Part shown: in pieces, positions 44,464 through 56,205 of the stretch
Layout: each line of letters starts with the position of its first letter
Numbering within the stretch: position 1 is the first letter of the stretch
Source of the DNA: Persicaria tinctoria
Lineage: Eukaryota > Streptophyta > Magnoliopsida > Caryophyllales > Polygonaceae
Length of the DNA: 64,000 bases
Reading direction: 5' to 3'
Assembly (NCBI GenBank): GCA_037127255.1
Contig: JBANSL010000009.1
Span: forward strand, 38,972,975-39,036,974
Made by a program: the position numbers and the translations under genes
The notes under the pieces: model-generated
Told to the model about the DNA's origin: nothing
Seen by the model: only the letters and a program-made list of their open reading frames with translations
The model's database searches: none

Positions 44464-47400
44464 ATGTCCAAAGGGAATGATGAGTGGAGTAAAGACCTCG
44501 AAGACATATCGCTGGAATTCGGACTCCAACGGGTATGTATCTCATCCATCTCATCATTTTGTTTGTGTGTCGAATGTTATGATACTTGTAGAAACCTTTA
44601 TTTTTCATAATTAATAAGTATTGATGATGTTTACATATTGTGCATAATATAAAATTACAATCTTGTTTAGGGTTAATGAAATTTTGCATTGAGAATTAGA
44701 GTTAATAAGTATTGATAAAATTTTGCATTGCAAACTTTCCAAGGTTAAAAAGAATTATAGGGCTGATGAAATATTATGGCATTGCGAATATGAACTTACA
44801 AATTTTCATGAAATTGTAATCTTTTGTAGGTTTAATGAAATATTAGTAGCAATTATGAAATATCATATGGCATTGAATATAACATTGGAAACTTTCGTGA
44901 AATTTGCAATCTTTTTTAGGGTTAATGAAATTTTGGATTGAGAATATAACATTGCAAACTTTCTAAGGTTAAAAAGAATTAGGGTTCATGAATTTTTATG
45001 GCATTGAGAGTGAATCAAAGCAGAATGAAGTGCCCACGGAGCCTCTTCAGGTATGGTCAGCAAATTACACTGAACTGTATACTGCTAAGGATACATTCAG
45101 TAGTAGGGAGAAAGTTATAGAATGGGTAAAGAATAAAGGCAAAGAGAATCAAATTTGCATTGTGATCAGACGTGTTGTCAAGAGTGATGCGAGGACACTT
45201 GGTTGGACAAGGATGTTTTGCGAGAGAGAAGGGGCATACACACCCGTGAAAGATGACGTCCATAAACGCATGAAGACGAAAAAACGTGGATGTACATTCA
45301 TGTTGAAAGTTTTAGAGAGTGAAAGAGGAGTTGGAAGGTGGAGATGATAGCAGGAGTTCACAACCACAAAGATAGGCAAGATGTTGCATGTGCATGCGTT
45401 CGCCGGAAGGCCTACAACAGCAAGGCATGATTTGGTTAAGACCATGACCGAAAGCCATGCGAAGCTGAAGAACATTTTGTTAGCCCTTAAAAAGAACCTC
45501 GGGAATGTGAAAAAACTGAAGCAAGTGTACAACTTAAGAGACAGCCTCCGAAATCAGGGTATGTAGGGGAAAACCGTTCCCCAACAATTTTTTGTCAAGG
45601 CTAAGGAGTTGAAGTATTTTGTGTGGCACATAAGAGCGCCAGACTCACCGGTTTTGAGTGATATTGTCTGGGCACATCCTGATTATATCGCACTGCTGAA
45701 GGCATTCCCTTATGTACTTGGGATGGACGCGACATACAAAGTGAACATGTATAGTTCGTCAATCTTGTTTAACTTTCTGAGTGATATTGTCCATTGCACA
45801 TGTCCATATTAGAGCACATCATATATCTATTTAACACACTACTATGTAAATAGGTACAATATGCCTTTCTTTGAAGTGATGGGCCTCACATCTACGTGGA
45901 AGAACTACAACATAGCATGTGCGTTTATGAGCGGGGAAACTATTGAAAATTACTTGTGGGTTATGGGTGTCATAGTTGAACTTCTCAACTTGGTCGAAAA
46001 GTCTCCTCTTGCCATAGCCACCGACAGAGAGCTCGATTTGATTAATTCCATTACAATTGTCTTTCCCCAGACAAAGAGAATCCTATGTCGGTGTCATGTG
46101 CAAAAAAACTTGGAGGACGGAGCAAAGAAGCTTACAAAAGACGTGAAGCTTGCAAATAGGTTTGCGAGAGAGTGCATGTCTTTACTCTAGTCACAAACTG
46201 AGGAGCAGTACGCCAGCGGATTGACTCGACTACGTGCTAGTTGGAGAACTAAATCAGGGTTGGTTAACTACTTTGAGCGGCAGTGGTTGACAAACTATAA
46301 AGAAAATCTTGTTTCTGCTTGGACGGATAAGGTGTTCCATTTGGGAACCAGAAACACTAACATGTATGATTGATTTTTGTACTTAAAATGTATTCCATAT
46401 CTTATTTGATTATATTATGTCTTTACTCCATGCGTACTTACTTCATTCCAGAGTCGAACAGTTCATGAATCCAAAGGGAGCAATGAGTCTTGATTATGTC
46501 TTCGACAACATGCATGCAATGCTTGAGGTTCAAATAAGTGAAATTAAAGTATCGTTTGGGGAATCTCGGCCGAAAGGGATGTCGTCTACAACAACTGAAG
46601 ATGTGTTTCGGTTACTGCAACATTCTGTTTCTCATAAGGCTATGGAGTTGTTGATGGAAGAGCAGCAGTATGCTGAGCGGCACGGTCGATGTGACTCTAT
46701 TTGTAACTGTACAATTTAAGTGACATATAGACTTCCATGCTACCACACAGTTGCGCGTCATAAGAATCGTGATATTCCGATCTCCTTGTCGGTGTTGCAC
46801 CCTTTCCGGACACAGCTTGATATCCCACTAAATGATAATCCATATCAACTTGACGATGATGCTACTCGAAAGCGCATGGTCACTAGATCGTTGATGGATG
46901 AGTTGTACTTCAACGACTTCCCAAAAGCTTCTGCAGATGAACAGTTTCGATGGGCGAAATCTATGTATGGCATGCGTAACCCTCAACATATAAATCTGAA
47001 AGAACCGCAAGTGGTACAAACCAAGGGGCGCCCGTGAGGGAGCCTCAACAAACGCGACCTTTGTGGGAGGGAATACACCGATCTCTAACTCCGGACCAGA
47101 AGGCACAAAATGCACCTCCGCCGATTCAAAAGTCCGCACTCATGCCAGTGACTTCGATCAAGAGAACTCAAGGCATGCCCCCAAGCACCCAAAATAAAGT
47201 ATCCCCAGCAGCAACACCGATTCAGAGCTCGCCAGTCGGGTCGGACGAATGTACACCTAATAAAAGGAGTCGAGGTAGACCTCCGTTACCGAAGAAGTCG
47301 TCCCCCGCATTAGTTGCAACAAAGACTGCAAAACCTACCGCAGTTGGTCTAGTTCAGGGTCCGCACATTGGTGTCATTCCAGAATTCATGAACAAATATG

Positions 47401-47714
47401 TCTTCGAGTCATATATTGTGGCACCCGATGGAAATTGTGGATTCAGAGCAATTGCATGTTCAAGCCGGAGGCCATGATGAAGAATATTATTGGAAGATGA
47501 TGAGACAAAATATGCTTACAGAATTACGACAATGTCCCCAGTTGTACGCTCGGCAATTAGGTGTCGCGAGGGTGGAGAAAGCACTATATAAACTGGTTTA
47601 AAGATGGTGTGGATGCTCTATCAGAGTTTTGGCTTGATGGCTTAGATATGGGACTGTTGGTTGCGACGACGTTTAAGAGCATATTTGTTGTGTTCGGTCT
47701 TGGGACATCGGTGG
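44464..47714 (+). pseudogene. MULE (Mutator-like) transposase with OTU-like domain, left part
   Basis: Plus-strand frames in order: a short first exon (MSKGNDEWSKDLEDISLEFG); a FAR1/MuDR-like N-terminal region about 44997-45560 (FSSREKVIEWVKNKGK); the transposase core 45600-46190 with GMDATYKVNMY, then after an intron or break ALATDRE-like AIATDRELDLINSI and RILCRCHVQKNL; the C-terminal part 46200-46720; a SWIM-like segment (YRLPCYHTVARH); and an OTU-type cysteine protease start (YIVAPDGNCGFRAIA, 47410-47455). Stops and frame changes near 45350, 45566, 46190 and 47478 make it inactive. A 4.4-kb LTR element interrupts it at 47715, and the frame continues at 52127. The OTU domain would be a deubiquitinase fold; its partial state does not allow a function claim. 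Confidence 0.82.
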
Positions 47715-48653
47715 TGATACGGGGTTAGTCGTAGGTTGGTCCGATCTTCGACAACAAGCAAGAACTAAACAAGAAACAAAGAAGCAGCAATGAAAGACTC
47801 AAGAAACTTAAAGAAACTCGACAAGAATGCCAAGATTCAAGAAGGACGCAGCAAGAATCACCAAGAACAAGGGCTCTTGATGTCGACAATAAAGAGAGAC
47901 ACAACGCATCAACAATACGAAAGAAAGACTCGAAATTGATAACAAGACACGACCGATAAGGACTGAGTCGATCTATATATAACAAGATAAAGACCTCAGG
48001 CCTCCTTAGAGGGTAGGAACCAATACCAATGACTATATAACCCGCCTCTACAACCATACACAACCAAGCGGACAACTTGGAGGCACAAGGAGGGGGCTTG
48101 TAGATACTAGGATGACCAAGTCTTGCGAAGTTGATGAACACAAAGCAAACCAAGCTGAGATAGATACCAATTCGTGAATGATGAGTACAACTCTAATCAT
48201 CCAACAATCACTCAATGTGTTTCACACAATTTGAGAAGACTAATTCTATTCATTATGTTCCTATTGATTACAATAGGAGGAATCGAAATATATAGAGTTC
48301 TCTAAGGTGTAATGGGCCGATTTTACTAGCTAAAGAAGATAAAAGAGATTAAATAATAATCTAAAGGAATTAATTAAAATAACCTCTAAAGTTTTCTAAA
48401 ATAACTTAAGTAAAATTAATACTAAAAATAGTAATGTAAGGAGCTGATTTTCGTTCCAAACAGTACAGCTTGCAAAGATGTTGATTTTCGGCCAAGCTCC
48501 ATGTTGAATCTGGAAAAACCTTCAACAGCAAAGTTGTAGATCTCTTCGTCTTCGTTCCGACAAGGTATGGCACGCCTCAATCCGATCAATATTGAATCCG
48601 TACGACCCATTTTACAGAGACGTCGAAAAGCTGTCAAAAGTCTGAACGAGAGT

Positions 48654-49628
48654 CTAAAACGTCATTTGATCAAGCTTGCATCTTTGTACCTTCTCCCATG
48701 GTGGAACATTCTTCTTCCTCTTGAGGATGACTTCCTTCTCACGAGCTCGAATCATAGGTCCATCCCCATGTATGATAGGTGTGTCCGAAGGTGTCGTGGA
48801 CGGTGTCTTGGATGATCCCGCATCAATCTCCCTTTCTTGAAAAGGATTCGTCCTCGAATCCAAGGTCGCATATGATTCCGCAAATACATCCACACGAGCT
48901 CCTGGATCGAAAACCTTATGCCCATGTAAACTCATCTCAAGAACGATTGTTGTAGGGATTGACCACTCATCGATGATTTTTGTCTCAGCTTCATCTACAA
49001 AATCAAGAAAAGAAACTTGATTAGTGCACAATTCAGATTTCATATCAATGTCATGATGTGCTAACGTAATATGCACTTGAGCTTGGTCATTAATCCCTAA
49101 GTTTCCATCCAATGCTAGCAAGTTTTCATCCTTTTGCAAGGCTGAATTTTCAATTAATTCTAGGCTAGCAATATTAGAACAATTTTCACCATCAATGATC
49201 ATATTACTAACTATGCCTTTTGCTATGCACTTAGTATGACACAATTCTTCTCTTTGATTATCATCACAAGGCTTAGGTTGAACACTTAAAACCTTACTAT
49301 CAATCAAAGAATCATCATGCTCAGATTCAATGCAATCATTATCATCACATGCAAGTAAATTAAGATCTTGATTATTATTATCAACATGCTCTACATTTTC
49401 AGCAATAAGAGAATTATCTATGCTAGAAGAAACATTAAGTTGAGTAGAAATAGGATGAGTTTCTTCCCTTTCAATTGGTGGCACGTCATCTCTAGGTGGG
49501 ACTCCTTGTCCAAACACCGTATTAGAGCCAAAACGCTGAAGCTCTATTGTCGTCAAGCTTTTATCCATCTTAGCTAAGATCTCCATGGCAGTACTGAACC
49601 AGTCATTGCCCTGGCTATTAGACATCAC
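48654..49628 (-). CDS. Open frame of the non-autonomous LTR element
   Basis: A 324-codon frame: MMSNSQGNDWFSTAMEILAK start, long acidic Asn/Asp-rich middle without a known domain, then SLHGHKVFDPGARVDVFAES and LDSRTNPFQEREID. The last motif is the usual C-terminal end of plant Ty3/gypsy polyproteins. It therefore looks like a gag start and pol end with the enzymatic core deleted or replaced, although the middle is not clearly either. It ends in the 3' LTR. Translation is unproven. Confidence 0.55.
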   Translation of the reverse strand: MMSNSQGNDWFSTAMEILAKMDKSLTTIELQRFGSNTVFGQGVPPRDDVPPIEREETHPISTQLNVSSSIDNSLIAENVEHVDNNNQDLNLLACDDNDCIESEHDDSLIDSKVLSVQPKPCDDNQREELCHTKCIAKGIVSNMIIDGENCSNIASLELIENSALQKDENLLALDGNLGINDQAQVHITLAHHDIDMKSELCTNQVSFLDFVDEAETKIIDEWSIPTTIVLEMSLHGHKVFDPGARVDVFAESYATLDSRTNPFQEREIDAGSSKTPSTTPSDTPIIHGDGPMIRAREKEVILKRKKNVPPWEKVQRCKLDQMTF

Positions 49629-51009
49629 AAAGCAACAAACAAAGAACTATGTAAGGATTAGTAAAAATATAAACAACCCCGCAAGTGTTTCGCTCACACT
49701 CCCTCTCTAATTGGTATGTCACGCTTGTTGGGGCAATCCGCCTTGGGCAAATCAACACTCAAGCAAAGAACTTAACAATCAAATTATAGAATTCAAGAGA
49801 ATGAATGAAACAACGCAGAAGAGTACTCAACAACGGCTGTAGAGAACTCGATGTAAGCAACAACTCAACAAACAACTCAATTCAAGCAAAACAGATGGGT
49901 ATTTGCAAGAATTCAACTTGACACAAACTAAAGAGTACTCGACAGGGGTCAATGTACTCGACACAATCAAAGGGAGAACTCGGCAAGGGCTGAGATCTCC
50001 TCGACACACAGCTGGGCACTCGACGTGGGGAGAGAGTGCTCGACACAACAGCTATGAGCACTTGATCGACAAGATCAGTACTCGACACTCACAAATAGGC
50101 ACTCAACAATGGTATAAGTGCTCGACAGAGCCAGCAAATCAACTTGACAAAGCTGGAACTTCAAGAGAAATAAAAGAAAATTAAGAAACAATGGAAATTT
50201 ACCTCTTTTTTATTGAAAACCTTAAGTTATGATGTTGTAGTTGCAAGGTAGGGTTTCAATTTAGAATTTTTTTGTGGAGGTAATGTGTTTAGGTTTATGG
50301 TATGTCGACAAGGGCTATGGAGATCACCAAAAAAGTTGAGTCCTTTAGGTTTTTCTTGCACTAGATCAACAAACAACAACCAAACACTTCTTTCTTCTTC
50401 TTTTTTTTTGTAATTTTCGGACTGAATTTCTCTTCTTTTTTTTTATAACTAATGCAAGAAAGAACACTTAAACAAAGGGAGACTCGAAAATCTGATAACA
50501 AAGGTGAATGGATGAAATTTGTAGCCCTAAAGATATATTTATAAACAACTTTTGGATAAATTAGGTAAGTATATCTTTCTTATGCCTTTAAGATATATGA
50601 TAGATTTAAAGGGATAAATTTTACCACAAATCAGATTTTAAGTAGGCAAAGGAAATAGATAAACAAATATTACAAAGATAGAAAAGGATAGAACAAACTA
50701 GGGTTTGTCTTGTGTGGTGATAGGAATCGACCAAGCAAAGAACTACGGGGACAGTGAGGCTGCCGTCGGCTGTTGGTGTACACAAAGAGGGTTGTGCACA
50801 CTTGTGGTCGACTCCACTGGTCTCGGCTAGGCTATGTGTTTGGGCTAAGCAACCACAACAATCACAAACAAACAAGGTTAGTGCAATAATCAATTCAAGA
50901 ATGCAAGAAGTAAAGACCAAAACAAGAAAAGGACTCTTTTTTGTGGTTTTTGTGTTTATAAAAGAAAAAGACTCAATCTTGATGTCGGAAACCATGCTCT
51001 AATACCAAT
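49629..51009 (-). other. Leader region of the non-autonomous LTR element
   Basis: Non-coding on the evidence here. The plus strand at 49820-50110 is rich in repeated ACTCGACA-type motifs, and the primer-binding site lies at about 50990-51009. Confidence 0.5.
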
Positions 51010-52126
51010 TTGATACGGGGTTAGCCGTAGGTTGGTCCGATCTTCGACAACAAGTAAGAACTAAACAAGAAACAAAGACGCAGCAATGAAAGACTCAAGA
51101 AACTTAAAGAAACTCGACAAGAATGCCAAGATTCAAGAAGGACGCAGCAAGAATCACCAAGAACAAGGGCTCTTGATGTCGACAATAAAGAGAGACACAA
51201 CGCAGGAACAATATGAAAGAAAGACTCGAAATTGATAACAAGACACGACCGATAAGGATTGAGTCGATCTATATAGAACAAGATAAAGACCCCAGGCCTC
51301 CTTAGAGGGTAGGAACCAATACCAATGACTATATAACCCGCATCTACAACCCTACACAACCAAGCGGACAACTTGGAGGCACAAGGAGGGGGCTTGTAGA
51401 TACTAGGATGACCAAGTCTTGCGAAGTTGATGAACACAAAGCAAACCAAGCTGAGATAGATACCAATTCGTGAATGATGAGTACAACTCTAATCATCCAA
51501 CAATCACTCAATGTGTTTCACACAATTTGAGAAGACTAATTCTATTCATTCTATTCCTATTGATTACAATAGGAGGAATCGAAATATATAGAGTTCTCTA
51601 AGGCGTGATGGGCCGATTTTACTAGCTAAAGAAGATAAAAGAGATTAAATAATAACCTAAAGGAATTAATTAAAATAACCTCTAAAGTTTCCTAAAATAA
51701 CTTAAGTAAAATTAATACTAAAAATAGTAATGTAAGGAGCTGATTTTCGTTCCAAACAGTACAGCTTGCAAAGATGTTGATTTTCGGCCAAGCTCCATGT
51801 TGAATCTGGAAAAACCTTCAACAACAAAGTTGTAGATCTCTTCGTCCTCGTTCCGACAAGATATGGCACGCCTCAATCCAATCAATATCGAATCCGTACG
51901 ACCCATTTTACAGAGACGTCGAAAAGCTGTCAAAAGTCTGAACGAGAGTCTAAAACGTCATTTGATCAATCTTGCACCTTTGGACCTTCTCCCATGGTGG
52001 AGCATTCTTCTTCCTCTTGAGGATGACTTCCTTCTCACGAGTTCGAATCATAGGTCCATCCCCATGTATGATAGGTGTGTCCGAAGGTGTCGTGGATGGT
52101 GTCTTGGATGGTCCCGCATCAGGTGG

Positions 52127-52400
52127 GGTTGACATTCCCTCCTTTAATGGTTCGACCCGATTGGACGTTTGAAGATTTGGGGATTAATACGATATGTTTA
52201 GAAGGCGCACATTTCAGTGGTGTAAGTACAACATTCATAGGTATCCTGCTATTTTAGTTGTAAGTGTTAACTGATCTGATTATGATATGCATTCTTTGAC
52301 TACGCAGATAACGTTACGAAGCAGAAGGCAAAGTGGCATCTTTCCATTGGCAAGCAAAAGGCTTTGTCTCCCTATCCCACTTGCTCAATGTGTTAGGACG
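52127..52400 (+). pseudogene. MULE OTU-domain continuation right of the LTR element
   Basis: The frame interrupted at 47714 (KSIFVVFGLGTSV) resumes with GLTFPPLMVRPDWTFEDLGI and NTICLEGAHFSG, then an intron-like GTAAGT and a last short segment to about 52390. No matching terminal inverted repeat was found. Confidence 0.6.
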
Positions 52401-52504
52401 AAATTTTGGAAAATATGTATATATTCAAGCCTATTTTCAAAAAAAATCAACACTAAAAATTTGTAATAAAAACAATTAAATATTGCAAATAAATTTTAAT
52501 ACAC

Positions 52505-52870
52505 ACCTCGAGTAGTGTAACCACACATCTGGCTGCAATCTCTACGTGAAGCCTCTCCCAACCGATGGTACAAATATGCTAGGGCCGCAGAGCCCCATGA
52601 GAAACAGTTCACCTAACTGTGATTACGCAACAACGGGAGGTAAGCTAGGGACATCCTGGTCTGCGTCTTTTCAGTGAACAGGGTAAAGCACAACAAATCC
52701 AAGAGGAAGTTGGTTGTAATTGATTCAGGATGCAAGCAATCTACATTTTCGCCCTCACAATGCTTAACCAGAAATTCATATGGGAAGCCACGTCTCTCTA
52801 CCTTGTTCTCACTGAGATCCTTCTCAGTTATCTGCAATGTAGGAAAATTAGATGCGCAGCGGAAGGGTAG
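52505..52870 (-). pseudogene. Plant mobile domain (PMD) fragment
   Basis: The minus-strand frame includes SITTNFLLDLLCFTLFTEKT, then a stop, then VNCFSWGSAALAYLYHRLGE and ASRRDCSQMCGYTT. The WGSA-LAYLYH-L-EASRR block is characteristic of the plant mobile domain found in MAIL1-like proteins and in some Mutator and gypsy elements. It runs opposite to the MULE transposase and is cut at its N-terminal side by the copia LTR. It is probably cargo of the same MULE; this link is inference. Confidence 0.65.
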
Positions 52871-53443
52871 AAAACTATTTTCTAACATCTAATTCGGGAT
52901 CTCATGCATGAATTGATATAAACAATATAGAGGGGAAAAGTCGTACCTTTCTTGTGCGGAACCTTGATTCGAAATCACCTTTTGAGAAAAGAGCCTCAAG
53001 TGCGAATGATCGAAGGATTGCAACTCACACCCTACGGGTTAGGGAGGCTAGCGATTTGTGGTGGGAGAAGTTTTGGAGACACGTACAATCCAATATTAGG
53101 TTAAGACTTATTCTCAATAAGTCTCCTTATATATATTGTAGAAACTAGGTCAACTTATTCCTGATAAGTCACCTTTATCTTTTATCTTCTATCTACAAAC
53201 TATATCAACAATAATAACTTATTATTATTATTAATCAATTATCCAATTCCTAATACTCTTTGTGTGTGACATTATAGGACCCGAATAAAATAATAATAGA
53301 TTAAATATAATTTAATCTATAAATTATAGTTGGCTTCTAGCAAAGCACTATAATTACCTAAATTATTCAGATTATAAATCTCCATTTTAATATATTATAT
53401 CATTAGTATTTTACACATCAATTAAAGGACACCAATTCCTTCA
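52831..53443 (-). mobile_element. LTR of a decayed Ty1/copia element
   Basis: On the minus strand the LTR starts TGAAGGAATTGG at 53443, directly after the polypurine tract AAGGACAAGTGGGAGAT (53460-53444). Its other end is near 52831-52836 (TGCAATGTAGG or TGTAGG on plus). It is the 3' LTR; no 5' LTR is in the window. Confidence 0.65.
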
Positions 53444-56205
53444 ATCTCCCACTTGTCCTTAAGTGGATGTGCGGTTTCAATTCCTTTGTCACTTAATGTT
53501 TAGTTTGACGATATGATAGCATCTCATGTTATCCATGTCAATTCAAATTATTTCTCGATCTCGAGCTTGAGCTGTCAAATAAACAAATGATTACGTATTA
53601 ATCCATTTGAGCATGGCCATGCATTTTACAGTTTTTACTCTTCGAGTGGCCAGGACATTATTCCTACTCAGATATCCAAATATCCAGAATATGAGGACTT
53701 CTCCAATCTTGCGTGACTATAGCTCCCACTTAAATTTTAGCAACCCCAATCACTGCCTTTATGATTGCCTTTTACGGATCAGCGGTTGACAGTGTCAAAG
53801 GCTACCAATCATTAAGTGAGAGGGATATCACACTCATGTCCGAGGAACCTACTAATAATATTTTAACCTTAAATTCTACCACTTATTGGAAAAATCTTAA
53901 GGCAGGTCTGTCCAACAAGTATCCACCATACTTGTCTACACAATTGATTAGACATCTTCATGTCCCTATAGCCCGTGAAACTTGGCACCATCAATCAACT
54001 TGTATAATAGTCTATATTAAATCATTTATGTCCCATTTAATGATTCAAACTACGGAAAAACATAATTCATAATATCAGTTCACTTAATAGGGTTTCAACC
54101 ACCACGACTTTCGCAGCGATCCTATTTGATAATCATAAATTATTAGGACATTTTATTCAATTCTAAACCATAATTGACTAATAGTGAAATTTTATTTCAA
54201 ACAAACATGATGCAAATATGTTTCAACAATCTTGATCAACATCTAATGTTTTTAAACATATAAATCAAATCCATTCACCGATGGACTTGAGTCCCTTAGC
54301 TCTAATGTGACTATCATGCTTGGGCTTGGGAAGAGGTTTAGATAACGGATCTGCAATGTTGTCATCCGTGTGTATTTTGCACAGCTTCACATCATCTTAC
54401 TAGACCTGGTCTTGTATGATGTGATACTTCTTAAGTACGTGTCTGGATTTGGTATTAGAGCCAGGTTCTTTGAAATGAGCAATGACACCATTGTTGTCAC
54501 AATAGATGCTAATGACTTCAACCCTTTTGGGAACCACACCAAGCTCATCAATGACCTTCCTTATCCAGACAACTTCCTTAGCAACATCCAATGTTGCAAT
54601 GTACTCAACCTCTGTTACCTCTGTTGTAGAATCATCTATTGTGTAATGCTTTCATCTCCTTTAGCTCACAGCTCCTCAAACAAGAACAAAGACGTATCCG
54701 GATTGAGATTGGAAGTCATCTCTGTTTTTTCATAAGCTTGCATCAGTTATGCTTCAACGATCAACTCATCATGTCCTCCATACACCAAGAATTCATCTTT
54801 AGTCCTTCTTAAGTACTTTATGATGTTCTTGATTGCACTTCAATGTGCTTCACTTGAACTCGATTGGTATATATTACATTCACTCAAAGTGAATGCAATA
54901 TCTTCAATACCTTGATGAATACATATCATCGCATATAATATGGATCCTATTGTTAAGGCATTAGGGATCCTACTCATTCTATCTAGCTCATCAGATGTCA
55001 TATAACACTACTTCTTGCTCAGAGATAGACCATGTTGCATAGGTAGAAATCTCTTTTAGAAATTTTTCATGTTGAACCTATCCAGAAACTTATCTATATA
55101 AGTTCCTTGGCTTAGTCCAATGAGTCTCTTGAATCTATCCCTATAGATCTTGATGCCAAAAATGTACTCGAACTCTTCAAGATCTTTCATTGAGAAATAC
55201 TTCTTGAGCTAGTCTTCTACAAACTCAAGCATTTGAACGCCATTCCCAATAAGTAGTATGTCATCCACATACATAACCAAGAAAACAACTTTGCTCCCAC
55301 TAAACTTTTTGTGAACACAAGGTTCCTCTTCACATTTGATGAATTCAAACCATTTGATCACTTCATCAAATCGAAGGTTCCAACTCCTTGATGCTTGCTT
55401 AAATCCATAAATGGACTTCTTAAGCTTGCATATCATCCTAGGATTATGTGGATCTTCAAAACTCTTCAGGTTGTGTCATGTACACATCCTCTTCTAAGTA
55501 TCCGTTTAGAACATGGTCTTGACATCCATGGCACCATGCCATTTTTCGGAGCCTGGACCCATCATAGCTTGCTTATATGTAGTAGACTGGTTGATTTCTA
55601 ACACCAAAATGTCTAGACATGTAGTCAAAATGAAATCAACAAATCTATTTGGCAACGATCTTTGCCTATCCAATCTATGTGTGGGTTGAGCAACTAAAGG
55701 TTCTACCACAACGATTTGTGGACTAGTAGGGGTGAGTTCTTGTAACTCCCCTGCCCCCGGTATATGATTATGAGTTCTTTCTTCTAGTGGAATTAAGTCC
55801 TCAAAATCCATAGTCTCAGACATTGAGTGATCCATGTCTTCTTGACGTTGCTCGGTTTGTTGGTTCTCTCGAACTTCTTCGAGATCAACATTTCTCCCAC
55901 TTGACTTTTTGGAAATAAACTATTTTTCCATAAAGACACTATCCCTAGCAACAAACACTTTATGCTCGGTGGGATTGTAGAAGTAGTACTCTTTAGTTTC
56001 CTTAAGGATACCCTACAAAGAAGCACTTATCGGATTTGGTTGCGAGCTTATCTGCTAGTAAACGTTTTACATATGCTTCGCATCCACAAACCTTGAGAAA
56101 AGACAAACTTGGAACTCTTCCTGTTCATAACTCATATGGTGTCTTTTCTATAGCCTTAGATGGAGTCCTGTTTAGTGTGAACATCATGGTTGTGAGAGTA
56201 TTGAC
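53444..56205 (-). pseudogene. Ty1/copia pol remnant (integrase, RT, RNase H)
   Basis: Minus-strand order from the right: integrase C-terminal end (TLNRTPSKAIEKTPYEL, 56180-56120); linker (CEAYVKRLL, VGYPKETKEYYFYNP, 56060-55960; PTHRLDRQRSLPNRFVDFIL); RT with LKKSIYGFKQASRSWNLRFD and the catalytic LVMYVDDILLIGN (55436-55209); RNase H (SIYCDNNGVIAHFKEPGSNT, KSRHVLKKYHII, 54591-54400). Frames are broken many times. The 5' half (gag, protease, integrase core) is missing, cut at about 56.2 kb by another repeat. Confidence 0.88.

Larger units (their letters stand above)
47715..52121 (-). mobile_element. Non-autonomous LTR retrotransposon inserted in the MULE
   Basis: LTRs 47715-48825 and 51010-52121 (about 1.11 kb each) begin TGATACGGGG and end CCCGCATCA, flanked by the 5-bp target duplication GGTGG (47710-47714 and 52122-52126). 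On the minus strand a primer-binding site TTGGTATTAGAGCATGG follows the right LTR, and a purine tract AAGAAAGGGAGAT precedes the left one. By eye the LTRs differ at roughly 30 positions, so it is older than the element at 24 kb. The 2.18-kb interior has no protease, RT, RNase H or integrase. Confidence 0.93.

Noticed and set aside
49820..50110. CRISPR-like array because of repeated ACTCGACA motifs
   Set aside because: Spacing and motif are irregular, there is no constant repeat of useful length, and the context is a plant LTR retrotransposon.
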